Assembly: GCF_032884065.1 (NCBI RefSeq)
Contig: NC_088875.1
Span: 49,464,971 to 49,528,970 of the forward strand
Length of the DNA stretch: 64,000 bases
Direction: 5' to 3'
Source of the DNA: Artemia franciscana
Lineage: Eukaryota; Arthropoda; Branchiopoda; Anostraca; Artemiidae
The position numbers were made by a program, and so were the translations under genes. The notes under the pieces are model-generated. The model had not been told where the DNA came from. It made no database searches and was given only the letters and a program-made list of their open reading frames with translations. Positions 41,962 through 53,009 of the stretch are shown one piece after another. Numbering within the stretch: the first letter of the stretch is position 1; each line of letters starts with the position of its first letter.

Positions 41962-43715
41962 TTACTGGAGAAATGAGTCGCCAATAAACGAGGCTTGTCG
42001 ACACTCTTTATAGCTTAATTTTTGAAAATAAAACTGAGGGTGTTCACGTGGCACCTTTGATCGGGTAATAAGAATCTCCTTTGTTTTGGCCCCATTGAAG
42101 TTGATCATCCATGCATCAGACCACTTTTCGATTTTAAAATAATCTATCTGTATGGAAAGGGAGGCTTGTGTTGGGTCTTCGAGTTTTGGAACGGCTGAGT
42201 GTGTCGTTGTATCGTCGGCAGAGCTATGCAGAAATCTTTCAAGGTTGTCTCCCATATCGCTTACGTGAATAAAGGAAAGCAAAGGTCCCAAGACACTGTC
42301 CTGTGAACCATTTCTTTCACTGATTTTCGCAGGAAACAAACCTTTTGAGGACAACCCGCACTAAACGATCAGAAAGAAAGCTCTCAATTACTTTTAAAAG
42401 ACATCCAAAAACACCGTGCTTATGGATTTTGTTTAGCAGGCCACGGTGTCATTCTCTGTAGAAAGCTTGGGCAATGCCGAATGACAACAGCCTAATCTCG
42501 TACTCTATTGCCAGAAGTTCAGTCCACTCCTGATGCTGGGCCACTAGGCAGTCTAATATTGAGTTTCCTGACAGAATCTACATTGATCATCGTCTAGAAG
42601 GTCTTTTGATTCCAAAAACGGTTGAAATGTTTTATTAGAGACGCTCTCGTAGACTTTTTCAACGCAGGAGAATAGGCCTGCCTATAGGAAACCGCGTTCG
42701 TTGGATCATCATCGGGCCTTAGCTTTGGTATAACATGAGTGGACTTCCATGTTGTGGAAGTTTCTGGAGCAAAAGCATATCCAGAAAAGAAATGATAAAG
42801 GTCCAGCTATTTCAGCAATAAAAGAAACGAGGACAACATTTGGTAGGTTGTCAAGACCTTTGGCTTTGTCCACATTAAAATTCCGATGGGAAGCTTCTTA
42901 GGAACATAAATACTCACACGATCAAGGATAGTAATGGTTAGGTTGGAAAAATTCGGCCCTTCTCTACTGTCGTTGTTCTGATTCAAAATTTGGCAAAATC
43001 CTTAGCATGTGCTTCCTTCGTTGCCTGTGGATCTATTAACACAATCCGGCTATCTTGTAGAGAAGGAATTGAAGTCCCCTTGGAAAACGGTAAGGACTCC
43101 ATGAGAATTCCCCACCAAATCTTTGCCAAATCATGTTGAAACTTGGTCAAGAGTTTCTCTTTATACTGAAACTGGGACTGCAGGACCGCACAAAAAGCAT
43201 CTTTATGCGTGTTGAGGAATGCAGTTCTTTACTCGTCACTCTTTGAAAGTTTTCATCGCTTAAATTGAAAGTTTTCATCTACCTTAAATGAGTTAGGATG
43301 ATCTGTCAGGGTGAGTCTGGTGATGCGCGTCAAAATTCATAAGCTCGTCCGGCCCATAAGAAAGAAATAGATCATACAGGTCCGACGCTCCCTATTAGTA
43401 TTTTTGCTGCTACGCTATTATGAACTTTTACATCTCCATGGAGGATATTGGCAGACCTAGCGTACTTACCACGAATTTATTCAAGTTAGCTTCAAGGAAG
43501 CTGATAATCTGGCAGGTTGTAGGGTTATACACGGTATTAACAATCACAGAATTATTTAGGTGGGTCACCCCAGCCCAGAAAGCTTCTTCACCTGCTGAAT
43601 CTGGTATATATAGGTATGAATATGGTATAAGTTTCTGCAGATAAACAGCAATACCTCCTCCCTTGTATTTTGCACCGTCACTACGTTCAAGATTTTAACT
43701 GAGGGGCAATTATTC
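41962..43715 (-). pseudogene. LINE with endonuclease and reverse transcriptase (ADDTT family)
   Basis: On the minus strand, from about 43700, it encodes YKGGGIAVYLQKLIPYSYLY-like endonuclease sequence with NNSVIVNTVYNPTTC. A degenerate linker follows. Reverse transcriptase then reads (about 42560-41980) FGIAQAFYRE (normally LDIAKAFDRV), LNKIHKHGVFG, ESFLSDRLVRVVL, QDSVLGPLLSFIHVSDMGDN and SADDTTTHSAVPKLEDP (ADD catalytic pair), then KWSDAWMINFNGAKTKEI. At least five frame breaks or stops are present and the catalytic Asp of AFD has become Tyr. A related fragment lies at 53.0-53.9 kb on the plus strand. Confidence 0.85.
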
Positions 43716-44225
43716 CTGAATGTAGGCTTAAATGTTAAATATTTCACAGGAACCATGTGGTTCCAGTTAGGATCCACATGGCTAGGAACATGTTATTAAA
43801 TAGCACAGGAACCATGTGGAAGCTTTGTCATTGAGACACTGCTGGCTGTTCAATATAGTCCAATCCACTATTTTCTGGCATTTTAAAACTCTCGTAATGT
43901 GACAGCGATTACCATAGAGATATCGAATTGGAAGTCAAACTCGGCAGTAGTATCATAATATTACATATGTAGAAGTGGGATTTCATAAATATTTCAGTAC
44001 ATTTAAACTATTTTATTGAAATGGTAATTGATTAAATATTTTATGCATTTATCCTTAATTTTCTTATGCATGTTAATGAGGGTATGAAATAGTAAGATTT
44101 CGCTTTGGGAAACACTACATATATTGTTCATTCTTAAGTTTGCCTGAAAGGTTGTTTTTTTGAAGATTCCCCAAAGGCACCATGGTTTGTGCTGGTACAC
44201 TTGACAAAATGTAGTCTGGATCACA

Positions 44226-44667
44226 GAATATTAAGGGAGATACCGATCGCAAGCTCTTTCTCATACAATACCTAACTCGTTTGATTTTTGATCAGTCTAA
44301 AACCTTGACAAGTTCTAGGGCTACCCTTCTTAATGTTATCAGTCCAGACGCAGGGAATCTTGGTTTTGGAGCTGATGTCAACGTTTCTGCTACCGAGTCA
44401 TACAGTTTGTTCGTTCCCCTCTATACCTCAGTCATTGAAGAGTATCATATCGGATTTACTAAAAAGACTCCTAGCCCACCCAGTGAATTTGGTAAAGTTA
44501 ACACTCCCGGGGATTTGGATCCTGATAATGAATTTCTCATCTCCACTCGTCTCGAATATGGTCGTTGTCTCCAAGGACTCCTTCACAACATTCTTCCTTT
44601 GTTGCAGAAAAAATTCAAAACGAAGGGGTTTAGGAATACAGCAACAAAGACTGAAACAAGTGCATAA
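44226..44667 (+). pseudogene. Arginine kinase-like exon (degenerate)
   Basis: The plus strand encodes about 145 residues that follow the amino-terminal domain of arthropod arginine kinase in order. KLFLIQYLTRLIFDQSKT corresponds to SLLKKYLTKEVFDKLKDKKT, then SSRATLLNVI (LGATLLDVI), ESYSLFVPLYTSVIEEYHIG (EAYTLFAPLFDPIIEDYHVG), FGKVNTPGDLDPDNEFLIST (FGDVNTFVNVDPEGKYVIST), then RLEYGRCLQG (RVRCGRSMQG). After this, homology fades. The second Arg of STRVR, which contacts ATP phosphates, is Glu here, and the catalytic domain is absent. An acceptor-like CACAG precedes the homology at 44226, and an in-frame stop lies just upstream. It is best read as a duplicated exon or decayed paralogue of a host phosphagen kinase. 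Confidence 0.8.
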
Positions 44668-44879
44668 CCGTACTAGAGAAAGCTGAGGTTGGAGTATGAC
44701 TGACAATATCATCGTTCTATGCTAGATTTCAGCTAATAAAAGTCGATGGCTTTTCCTTTGTGTGATATACCATGGTTGCATTGAAGAAAAAGCTGAACAA
44801 CCTTATTAGTTATTGTAGCAATCACGTCACTATCAGCTGATGATCAAAAACAGCTTGTACTAACGGACTGTAAGTAAGG

Positions 44880-45335
44880 CGTGATGCCGTCCAATACTAA
44901 TCGAAACTCTTAGAATCAGAGTCTTGATAACAGTAGACACATTAAAAGAATCAAATTTTGATGCTTGTCCAAAATATATAAAGTTCATTATGTTTACCAT
45001 AAAAAGTTACGACCCTGAGAATTTGTCAATTTTTTTAGCAGAAGAAAGATCAAGGATGTGTGTTTATTTGGTGTTTTCTTTCCAGAATTGATTGTAATGA
45101 ACCAGTAATTCTAGAACATCGGGAGAGGGCTGATTTGACTGGAAATTTAAAGTTCTAATGCCCTTTTTAAGTAAAAAAAAATGTTGGAGGGCAGGTAACC
45201 ACCCTCCCATGCCCCCTTTTTCCTCAGAGTCGTCAGGTCAAAATTTTGAGACACTAATTTTGTTCAACATAGTCTTAAGATCGAATAACTATCCTGCCCC
45301 TCGAGGAAATTATAGCCTAGTAAACAACACAGCAC
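44880..45335 (-). repeat. Diverged family R1 copy, inverted
   Basis: The plus strand shows R1 in reverse order: actaatcgaaactcttaga, aaaagttacgaccctgagaa, agatcaaggatgtgtgtttattt, gggagagggctgatttgac, tgccctttttaagtaaaaaa, ggagggcaggtaaccaccctccc, gtcaaaattttgagac. Confidence 0.8.
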
Positions 45336-45481
45336 TCGTACGGGATTCTGATAATTGGATAATTGTCTGGGCTTGGTTTGTTTTGATGGGCGTTTTCGGG
45401 CTGAAAAACCTCTTCCTAGCTAATTTATCTACTATGGGCTGCCTCCCCGTAGTAGCATAATATTTGTAGCATGAATATATA

Positions 45482-48177
45482 ATGAGTCGGAGGTAATAGG
45501 TTTGGGACTGTCTGTGCAGGATTTCGACTCTTGTTGATAGAAGAGCATCGCCAAGTGCTGAAAACTATGTTGTGACCAAGATGGGCCCAGGATTGCACAA
45601 AGCCTCCAACTTACTGGAGGTCCCAGGGACTTCTTGCTGTCCGGTTCTAAGCCGACTTAAGCGCTTCGGTGTAGACTTGAGAAAATATGTTGGTCCCCAT
45701 CTTGCACTGTATCCGGGATCACTGCTTTTCTGAGGCCAAAATAATTAAAGATTTAAAGAACCATGAAAATTAGAACTTGGAATGTTACGACGTTAAAAAA
45801 TGACTATCGCATCGACTTTTGACTGACGAATTCAGACGGTTTGAACTGGATTTATTAGGAGTTTCAGAAACTCATATCCCAGGGGTAGGAAGCATGAAAT
45901 TAGGTGACATAGAATTTGTTTACTCAGGCGGGATGGATGGGGTACATAGACAGGGAGTAGGACTCATGATGAATAAGGAAGCTGCTAAGTCTTGTTTAGG
46001 CTGGAAAGGTATTAATAATAGAATACTAATTGCTCATTTTATGACTAAAAAGTTTAGGGTATCAGTTATAGTAGTATATGCCCCCATTGAACCAACTGAT
46101 GGAGATACTAGTGACTCAGATGAATTTTACTTACAGTTACAGCAAATAGACAGGGTACCAGGTAGAAATATGGTGTTTTTGCTAGGAGATTCTAATGCCC
46201 AGGTTGGTAGAAATAGGGATAGATGGTATCCTAGCCTAGGTAAATTTGGTGTAGGAAAGAAAACAGTAATGGCTATAGGCTTTTGCAATTTTGTAGGTAT
46301 AACAACCTAGTTATAACCAATACGGTGTTTGGTCACAAAATGGCCCATAAGTTGACATGGTATTCACGTGATGGTAAGACAGAACACCTTATTGATTATG
46401 TTATTGTAAACAGAAGACTAGCGGGATCTATACAAGATACTAGGGTGTATAGGAGTGCCGCTATTGATGTTAAAAGTAAAGATCACCATCTAGTAGTGTC
46501 TAAGCTTAATTTAAAGCTGAAATTTCGGAAGGGTAACTCCCTCCCGGAAAGTTATGATGTTGGTAGACTTCAGGATGAAAATTTGAGAAAAAAATCCCAG
46601 GAACAGTTGAGTACTAAACTTGAGGATTTAAAATTTGACAATGTGGAAGATGGATGAAATAATTTCAGAAAAACAATTTGTGAAGTTGCTGATGGTGTCC
46701 TAGGAAAGAGTGCTAAGACTGCAACTAGGAATATTAGTGAAAACGCTTTAGGTTTAATAGAGAGTAGAAGGGGTTTGTATAAGAATTATCTGAGTGATAG
46801 GTCGTATGAAAACAAAAGGAATGTAAAGAAAGTGGAGAAAGCATTAAAATATGAACTAAGGAGATGTGAAGTGGAGGCGATGGATAAAATTGCTGAGGAT
46901 CCGGAAGATGCGGCTAGACGGCATAATAGTAAAATATTATACTGGCATGTTAATAAATTGAAAGGGAGTAGCCAATCCGGACTAGTCCCAGTTAAAGATA
47001 GAAATGGGGCCACAATTAGTGATAAGGAAATAGTTAAAGAAAGATGGGTGGAACGTTTTGAAAATGTGCTAAACCGAGATACAGTTGCAGGAAAAGATAT
47101 AGATGAAAATGAAAAAGTTTGTGATACCTTGGATGTGAAGAAGATTTGTTTAGTGAGGAAGAATTAGCGACAGTACTAAAAGGATTAAAAAATAATAAGG
47201 CCCCAGGTGCTGATAGTAATGATTAATGAGTTTCTTAAATATGGTGGCTCTGAGGTTAGGAATAAGCTACTGAAGATTATGAACATGATTTTTGAAAAAG
47301 GGGAAGTACCCAATGATTTTAGGAAAACCTTAATTAAACCACTGTATAAGAAAGGTGACAAGAGTGAGTGTCGTAATTATCGAGGCATTAGTCTGGTCTC
47401 TGTAGGTAGCAAATTACTGAGTAATATGATACTTTTAGACTGAGACATGCTGTAGACAAAGTTTTAAGGGAAGAACAATGCGGTTTTAGAAAAGGTAGAG
47501 GATGTGTCGACCATGTTTTCACTCTTAGGTTAATAACTGAGAAGTCCCTTCGATATCAAACACCTTTGGTCCTTAGTTTTATCGATTATGAGCAAGCTCC
47601 TGGACTTAGATTATGCTGATGATTTAAGCATATTAGATGAAAGTGTGAGCAAAATGAATGAATTTTTAGAGGTTTTACGAGTTCAAGGTGCTAAAATAGG
47701 CTTGAAAATTAATGTTAAGAAGACTAAGTCACAAAGGCTAGGAATAAGTGAAGATGAACAGATGACATTAGGTAACGAAAAGATTGATCAGGTTGGGAGC
47801 TTCAGTTACCTTGGTAGTATTATTAGTAAAGATGGTGGGAGCAGTGAAGATGTTAAAAGTAGAATAGCTAAAGCTCAGGGAGTTTTTTCACAGTTAAAAA
47901 AAAGTTTGGAAGAATAGAAAGATAAGTCTACAAATTAAGATTAGAATATTGGAAGCTACAGTGATGACAGTGGTCAAATATGGCTTCTGAAGTATGGGCA
48001 CTCCGAAAAGCAGATGAAAATTTACTAGATGTTTTCCAGAGAAATTGCCTACGGATTGTTCTGGGTACACGGCTGACTGACCGTATTTCAAACAGTAGGC
48101 TGTACGAAAAATGTGGTTCAATCCCACTTTCGACGACTATAATGAAAGAAAGGTTGAGATGGCTAGGCCACGTCTAC
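45482..48177 (+). pseudogene. RTE-type LINE, internally deleted
   Basis: A conserved 5' UTR (45482-45760) leads to MKIRTWNVTT at about 45762, the usual RTE ORF start. Endonuclease motifs follow: LLGVSETHI (Glu), VVYAPIE, LLGDSNAQVG, then, after a frame break near 46310, LTWYSRDGKTEHLIDYVIVN and KSKDHHLVVSK (Asp-His). Reverse transcriptase begins at about 47170 with NNKAPGADS, then EKGEVPNDFRKTLIKPLYKK, CRNYRGISLVS and EEQCGFRKGRGCVDHVFTLR to FIDYEQA. There an in-line deletion of about 100 residues removes the AFD and GVRQGC segments, and the sequence resumes at DLDYADDLSIL. The thumb (SFSYLGSIISKDGG, VWALRKADENLLDVFQRNCL, RLRWLGHVY) follows to the gap. At least six frame breaks. Confidence 0.9.
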
Positions 48178-48277
48178 NNNNNNNNNNNNNNNNNNNNNNN
48201 NNNNNNNNNNNNNNNNNNNNNNNNNNNNNNNNNNNNNNNNNNNNNNNNNNNNNNNNNNNNNNNNNNNNNNNNNNNNN
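48178..48277. other. Assembly gap (100 N)
   Basis: A run of exactly 100 N interrupting the end of the RTE-type LINE (GHVY motif just before the gap; 48278-48300 may be its continuation). Confidence 0.99.
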
Positions 48278-48402
48278 AGGATAGAGATGAGGCAATGATA
48301 TAAAAACAATGTTTGATAAGAAAATGTAGCCTAGCTGTATGGTCATTTATCCTTATGGCTAGTCTAAAAGTTGATAGAAAATTTACATACACCTTGATAC
48401 TG

Positions 48403-49200
48403 TTAAGGAGTATTTTCATACCCCGTGACTCCACAGTATTCCATGTTTGGGTCATGTTTAGGTTTCTTTTTCTTTAAAATTGGTAGGAGAGTTGAACATT
48501 TCCATTTATTAGGGAATGTGGATGTAGCCCATGCATGGTTATAGCTATTTAGGAGCTCCTGTTTATACAAAGGGGTAAGATTCTTTATCCATATAGGGTT
48601 ATCATAGCTACTTTTAGCATTGGCCTTGATATGGTGTATTGCATTATTCAATTCATGTATTGAGAAGGGATGGTTTATTATACTCTGAACCTGGTCGGGG
48701 CTGGTAAATAGGATTTGTCAATATTTGAGTAGTGATATTTTTGTTTTTGATGTTAGCTTTTTTAGTAGTGGGAAACATGTGTGTCCCACTTAAGATCATT
48801 AGAAATTGTGACACCAAGAAGCTTAAAATGTTTCACTAGCATTTCACATGGGATCTATAATTTGGCAATCTTTTGTCCACCATGCTTTAGGGGTGTGTTT
48901 AGGGATGGTTTTCCTAGGTGAAGTTTTTGGGATAGCTTGATTAGCTGCATTTGTTAATATTGATGTCATAGCTTCAGCACACGTGTCAGCAGTTACAACT
49001 GAGGTATGAGATTTCTGGGTTAAACTTAGGACTTCTTCATTAAGCTTATTTCTAAACATAGTCCAATTTGCTTTGGTGTTGACATATTTAGGGATATGTG
49101 GGAGAATGTTGGCTGGTTCATTTAAAGAGGATACTATTGCAAAATGGTCAATGCATAGATTTTCAATTTTCTTAATATAAATTTTATTTAGTATATTATT
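48403..49200 (-). pseudogene. LINE endonuclease-RT linker and RT fingers
   Basis: The minus strand from about 49190 encodes LCIDHFAIVSSL (end of the endonuclease, DH motif) and TKANWTMFRNKLNEEVLSL. It continues with PKTSPRKTIPKHTPKAWWTK (linker motif). After disruption, 48651-48403 gives NPIWIKNLTPLYKQELLNSY and FPNKWKCSTLLPILKKKKPK (RT motif 0-1). Frame breaks are present. This piece would normally precede the palm of the reverse transcriptase, but the palm of what seems the same family lies on its upstream side at 49211-49522. Confidence 0.8.
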
Positions 49201-49210
49201 ATATATACAT

Positions 49211-49522
49211 TTAGTATATATTCCTATGACATATTTCAAGGATCGACAAGTCATCCACATATTTCCATCTATGGGGGAATTCCTTGCCAATTTCGTTAAT
49301 CATGACAAGAAATAATAGTGGTCCCAATAAGGTTCCTTGAGGTATTCTACAGTACCTAGGGAGGGGGTTAGAGAAGTTATTTTTGTATGTTACAACTTGT
49401 GATCTGTCTGAAAGGAACAACATAACAATATTTACTAAAAGTGGGTCAATTTCAAAGTTATCATGTAGTAAACGAATTAGGATAGTCGTTTTAATAAAGG
49501 TGTTTACTGTATGAACTCTCAA
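49211..49522 (-). pseudogene. LINE RT palm fragment, out of normal order
   Basis: The minus strand encodes FIKTTILIRLLHDNFEIDPL, FLSDRSQVVTYKN, RIPQGTLLGPLLFLVMINEI and KYVDDLSIL (YVDD catalytic motif). This is RT motifs 3-5. In minus-strand reading it lies 5' of the linker and fingers at 49200-48403, so the element is rearranged or two partial copies are joined near 49200-49240. Confidence 0.8.
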
Positions 49523-49661
49523 ACAAGACCTGCCTTTGAGAATGTGAGGAGTAAGGAATTATGTCACCATCTGATGAGATAAATGCTCCTAAGCTGTGTG
49601 ATGATGTGTCAACAGTGATATTGTGTCTGTATTTTGCAATTCTTTTTTCTTACCTAAATTT

Positions 49662-49801
49662 TATCTTTTCAGGACCCATTTTGGGGTCAATACCCAAGGA
49701 ATGGTACAAACTTCTCCACTCAACTATTCCGACCCAAAGGGGCTTACGACAAGAGTGTTGAAGGAGTATCTTTTCAGGACCCATTTTGGGGTCAATACCC
49801 C
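49662..49801. repeat. Direct repeat of ~35 bp, 105 bp apart
   Basis: tatcttttcaggacccattt followed by tggggtcaatacccaa at 49662-49696 recurs at 49767-49801. Confidence 0.9.
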
Positions 49802-50550
49802 AAACGACGTACCATGGAATACCCTAAACAACTTCCCCTTTCTCTTCTGCAGGTATGTTTTAATAATTATAATAATTTATAAAAGAATGATATCTTATAA
49901 TTTACAAAAGATATAAAATTTAACTGGATATTTCAAACACATATACAGTGTTTGTAAATTTTATATCTGTTCACTTTCAATAAAAAGGTTTCATCCCTAT
50001 TTTGAACTGTTTTACTTTCGCCAATTGCTTATTGCGCATCTACAGAACCCAATTGGTTTTGCATATAGTAAAATTGTTTCAAGTAAGTTAAAGTTCAACA
50101 CACAAGTTTTAGCTCATCTTTATAGTGCAATTGTCCTCCCCCATTTTTTTGTATTTGAGTCCTTTTGGAGAATTTCTCCTGAGGGCAATAAACGTAAACT
50201 TTGATTTGTTTCCTTTAAGTACGCTAAATTTCTGCTTTACCTCCTACTTTTGTCCCGAAATTTTTTTTCTTACTAGGAAATATAATATAACAGACCTAAC
50301 TTCAGCCATCCTTAATCAGATTTCAAAATTAAATAATAATATGAAAAGCCATCTGTGGTTTGAAGTCCTTCCCCAGTAGAACTCAGTGTGTTTGTATTTT
50401 CGCCATGGTTTAACCAGTCTTTTTGTGCTAGTGAATATTAATTATGGATACATTGTGTCTAGCCCTGATCTTCTTTTTCTTGTATTTTTATGTACTCCCT
50501 CTCTTTTGTTTGTTTTTGACAGGTACTAAAATAACATTATAATTCTTATG
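49802..50550. other. No recognisable gene
   Basis: AT-rich. Short plus-strand ORFs (for example 50125-50379) have no recognisable motif. Confidence 0.45.
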
Positions 50551-51512
50551 TTGAGTTGGAAGTAATAGGCTCGAGATTGTCTGTGCTGGATTTTTACTCT
50601 TGATGAAAGAAGAGCATCACCAAGTGTGGAAAACCATGTTGGGACAAAGATTGGTCTGAGATTGCAAAAATCCTCCATTCAACTGGAGGTCCCAGGGACT
50701 TCTTACTATCCGGCTCTAAGCTGACTTACGCACGTAATGTAAAATTGAGAAGATGTGTTAGTCCCCGCCCTGCACTAGTTCTGGGACCGTTGTTTTCCTG
50801 GGGCCATAATAATTTCAATGATTTAAAGAATATGAAAATTGCAACTTAGAACATTACAGCATGAAAAAAAAAAATTGTGTCAACATGATGAATTTTACTT
50901 ATAGCTACAGGAGCCAACAGAGATGGCCCCAAGTAGAAATATCGCATTTTTTTTAGGGGGTTTTAATGCCCATATAGAAATAGAAATAGATGTTATCCTA
51001 CCCTTGGTAAATTTGATGTAGTAACTACCTTTCGGGAAATTATGATCTTGAGAGACCTCAGGATTAGAATTTGAGAGAAATTTTCCCGGAAAAGTTGAAT
51101 TCTAAACTGGGGGATCTAAGTTTGACGCTCTGTAAAATGGATTAAACCATTTTAAGAAAATAGTTTGTGAATTTGCTGATGGAGTCTTAAGAAAGAAAGT
51201 TAGAAACGCAGCTAGGAATACTAGTGAAAATGCATGATACGACCCCGTAGGGGTTAGTGTAAGAATTATTTAAGTGATAGATCATATGAAAATAAGAGGA
51301 ATGTAAAGAAGTCTGGGAGAACATTAGAATATGAATCAATTAGGCGTGAAGTTGAGCTTATTGACAAATATACTGAAGTTATGGAAGATGCTGTCAAACG
51401 GCATAATAGTAAAATATTGTGAAGACATTTTTATGAATTGAGAGAGAATATTCAATCTGGACTCGTCCCATTTGACCCTAGGAGTGGGGCACCAGTTAGT
51501 GATCAGGCAACC
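50551..51512 (+). pseudogene. Second RTE-type LINE copy, heavily decayed
   Basis: 50551-50830 repeats the 5' UTR of the element at 45.5 kb (ggaagtaataggctcgag, gaagagcatcaccaagtg, tggaggtcccagggacttctt). The ORF start atgaaaattgcaacttag has a stop in codon 6. The body has large deletions: the endonuclease is reduced to a few stretches (FFLGGFNAH-like), followed by the linker (SDRSYENKRNVKKS-like) up to about 51510, where homology ends abruptly. It is about 75-80% similar to the first copy by eye. Confidence 0.85.
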
Positions 51513-51879
51513 TGAATACACTTACACCCTTTCTATTTATTAAAATTGTAAGAGCAGAAATAGTAATAGTAGTATTCCCAAAAGTTTTAGCTTAATACCC
51601 CCAGTTGTTCTCGGTATATTGCTGAGGTGTCTTATTGGCAACCATAAACACAACGCCTTTTGATTTATTTTAAAGCATAATGGGCCATTCGAAAAATTGT
51701 GAGGGGTTGACGTATCATTCCCAAAAGATTCTATTTATGCTTTTGACAACGTGGATATACTTGTACTCTTTTTATATATTTAAATCGTAAGAGCAGAAGT
51801 TGTAATAGTAATAGCCCAAAAAGTTTCAACAAAATGCCTTTTGATTTAGCTTAAAGCAAAATTTAGTTTTTAAGCGTAA

Positions 51880-52100
51880 TGGACCAATTATCTCTAAAGA
51901 CATAGCTGGTGGACCGTTCTACTATGCCGAGCAAAACGGCTGTCTTAAAATTTTGACTGGATGTTTTTTGAAAATGAATAGGTTTGAGAGAAAGTTTTGA
52001 GCTTTTTTTTTTTGAGAATAGGTTTGAGCTTGCCCTCCAATCTCTTTTTTATTCTTAAAAAGGGCACCAGAACTCTTAGTTTTGAATTGAATTTGTTCTT
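51880..52100 (+). repeat. Weak family R1 copy
   Basis: The segments caaaacggctgtcttaaaattttgac and gccctccaatctcttttttattcttaaaaagggcacc correspond to R1 (tggctatctcaaaattttgatcc and gccctccaatttttttggtcacttaaaaagggcac). The rest is too diverged. 51513-51880 and 52100-52480 hold nothing recognised. Confidence 0.55.
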
Positions 52101-52487
52101 TTAAAAGTTTCAATGATAGTTCTAGCTATTATAGAGTGATGTTGCCTATGATATTGCTTATATGCTCTATCGAAAACCTGCATGCACACGGTTTTTTGTT
52201 TAATTGAAACTCCTAAATGTCCCCTATAAGTTTCATATTAATACCCTTAGCGTCATTAGTTACAGTAACCGATGTGGTAGTATTAAAAGTATACACATAG
52301 TGCCCTCTGGACAATTCTCTTTTTTTATGGGCTCTTAATTACCTAATTTTTACGATCCATCAATTTATTTTATTTTCAATAAGTTTGATATGTCTAGGAG
52401 TTTGTTTTTCGCTTGGGAGCGATCGAACAGAATAGTTGAGAAGAATTGTACTTGCCGATACAATAAATGATTGTTATTCTTAAGTAT

Positions 52488-52557
52488 GGCTTGTGGTCTA
52501 GAGGTATGATTCTCGCTTAGGGTACGAGAGGTTTTAGGTTCTAATCCCGGACCACCC
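52488..52557 (+). tRNA. tRNA-Pro(AGG)-like sequence, probably a pseudogene
   Basis: The D arm (TGGTCTAGaGGTATGATTCT) and anticodon arm (CTCGC TTAGGGT aCGAG, anticodon AGG at 52519-52521) match eukaryotic tRNA-Pro closely. The T loop GTTCtAATCC is near-normal and is followed by CGGACCACCC. However, the T stem (TTTAG against CCCGG) and two acceptor-stem pairs do not match, so the cloverleaf is damaged. There is no intron. It may be a decayed tRNA gene or the head of a tRNA-derived SINE; no second copy was seen. It lies just upstream of an R2 repeat fragment. Confidence 0.7.
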
Positions 52558-52561
52558 AATT

Positions 52562-52975
52562 TTAATTAAGAAGATCCGGAACTAGATACATGATGAATAT
52601 AGCGATCGCTGAAAGTTGGCATCAGGGGCCCAAACGGATCAAATTAGAAATAGTCGCTTCCCCGATTCGAACATCAGGTGAGAGCGAAATGACGGTTAAT
52701 TCAGAAAAATTAGAAAAGGTGAGTTATTTTTAACTTACGAAGGGTCTATCGGATCTTAATTAAATATGATATTTAGAAGTACCTCGTGTCTCAGAGCTCT
52801 TATTTCAAATCTCGACCGGTTCCGGTGACATTTGCGGGAGTTGGAAGGGGAAACCGGAAATCTTAGAAAACGCTTAGGGTGGGGAGATTGTAGTGATACT
52901 TGGTGGGAAGAAGCTCTTGGCTTTTCCGACCTCGTCACAAGTGCCATATGAGCTCTTGGCTCTTGTTTGTTTCAG
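52562..52975 (+). repeat. Family R2 fragment
   Basis: One R2 unit plus the family's 3' end: gatcggatcttaat-like core, tctcagagctcttattt, gaaacggaaatcttagaaaacgctta-like, then the terminal gagctcttggctcttg. It matches the end of the array at 41.0 kb. Confidence 0.85.
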
Positions 52976-53009
52976 TTTTTCTTTGATGACATACACTCAT
53001 TTGGGCTGT

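Noticed and set aside
44281-44686. Overlapping plus-frame and antisense ORFs at the arginine kinase locus
   Set aside because: Only the frame matching arginine kinase has homology; the others are shadows.
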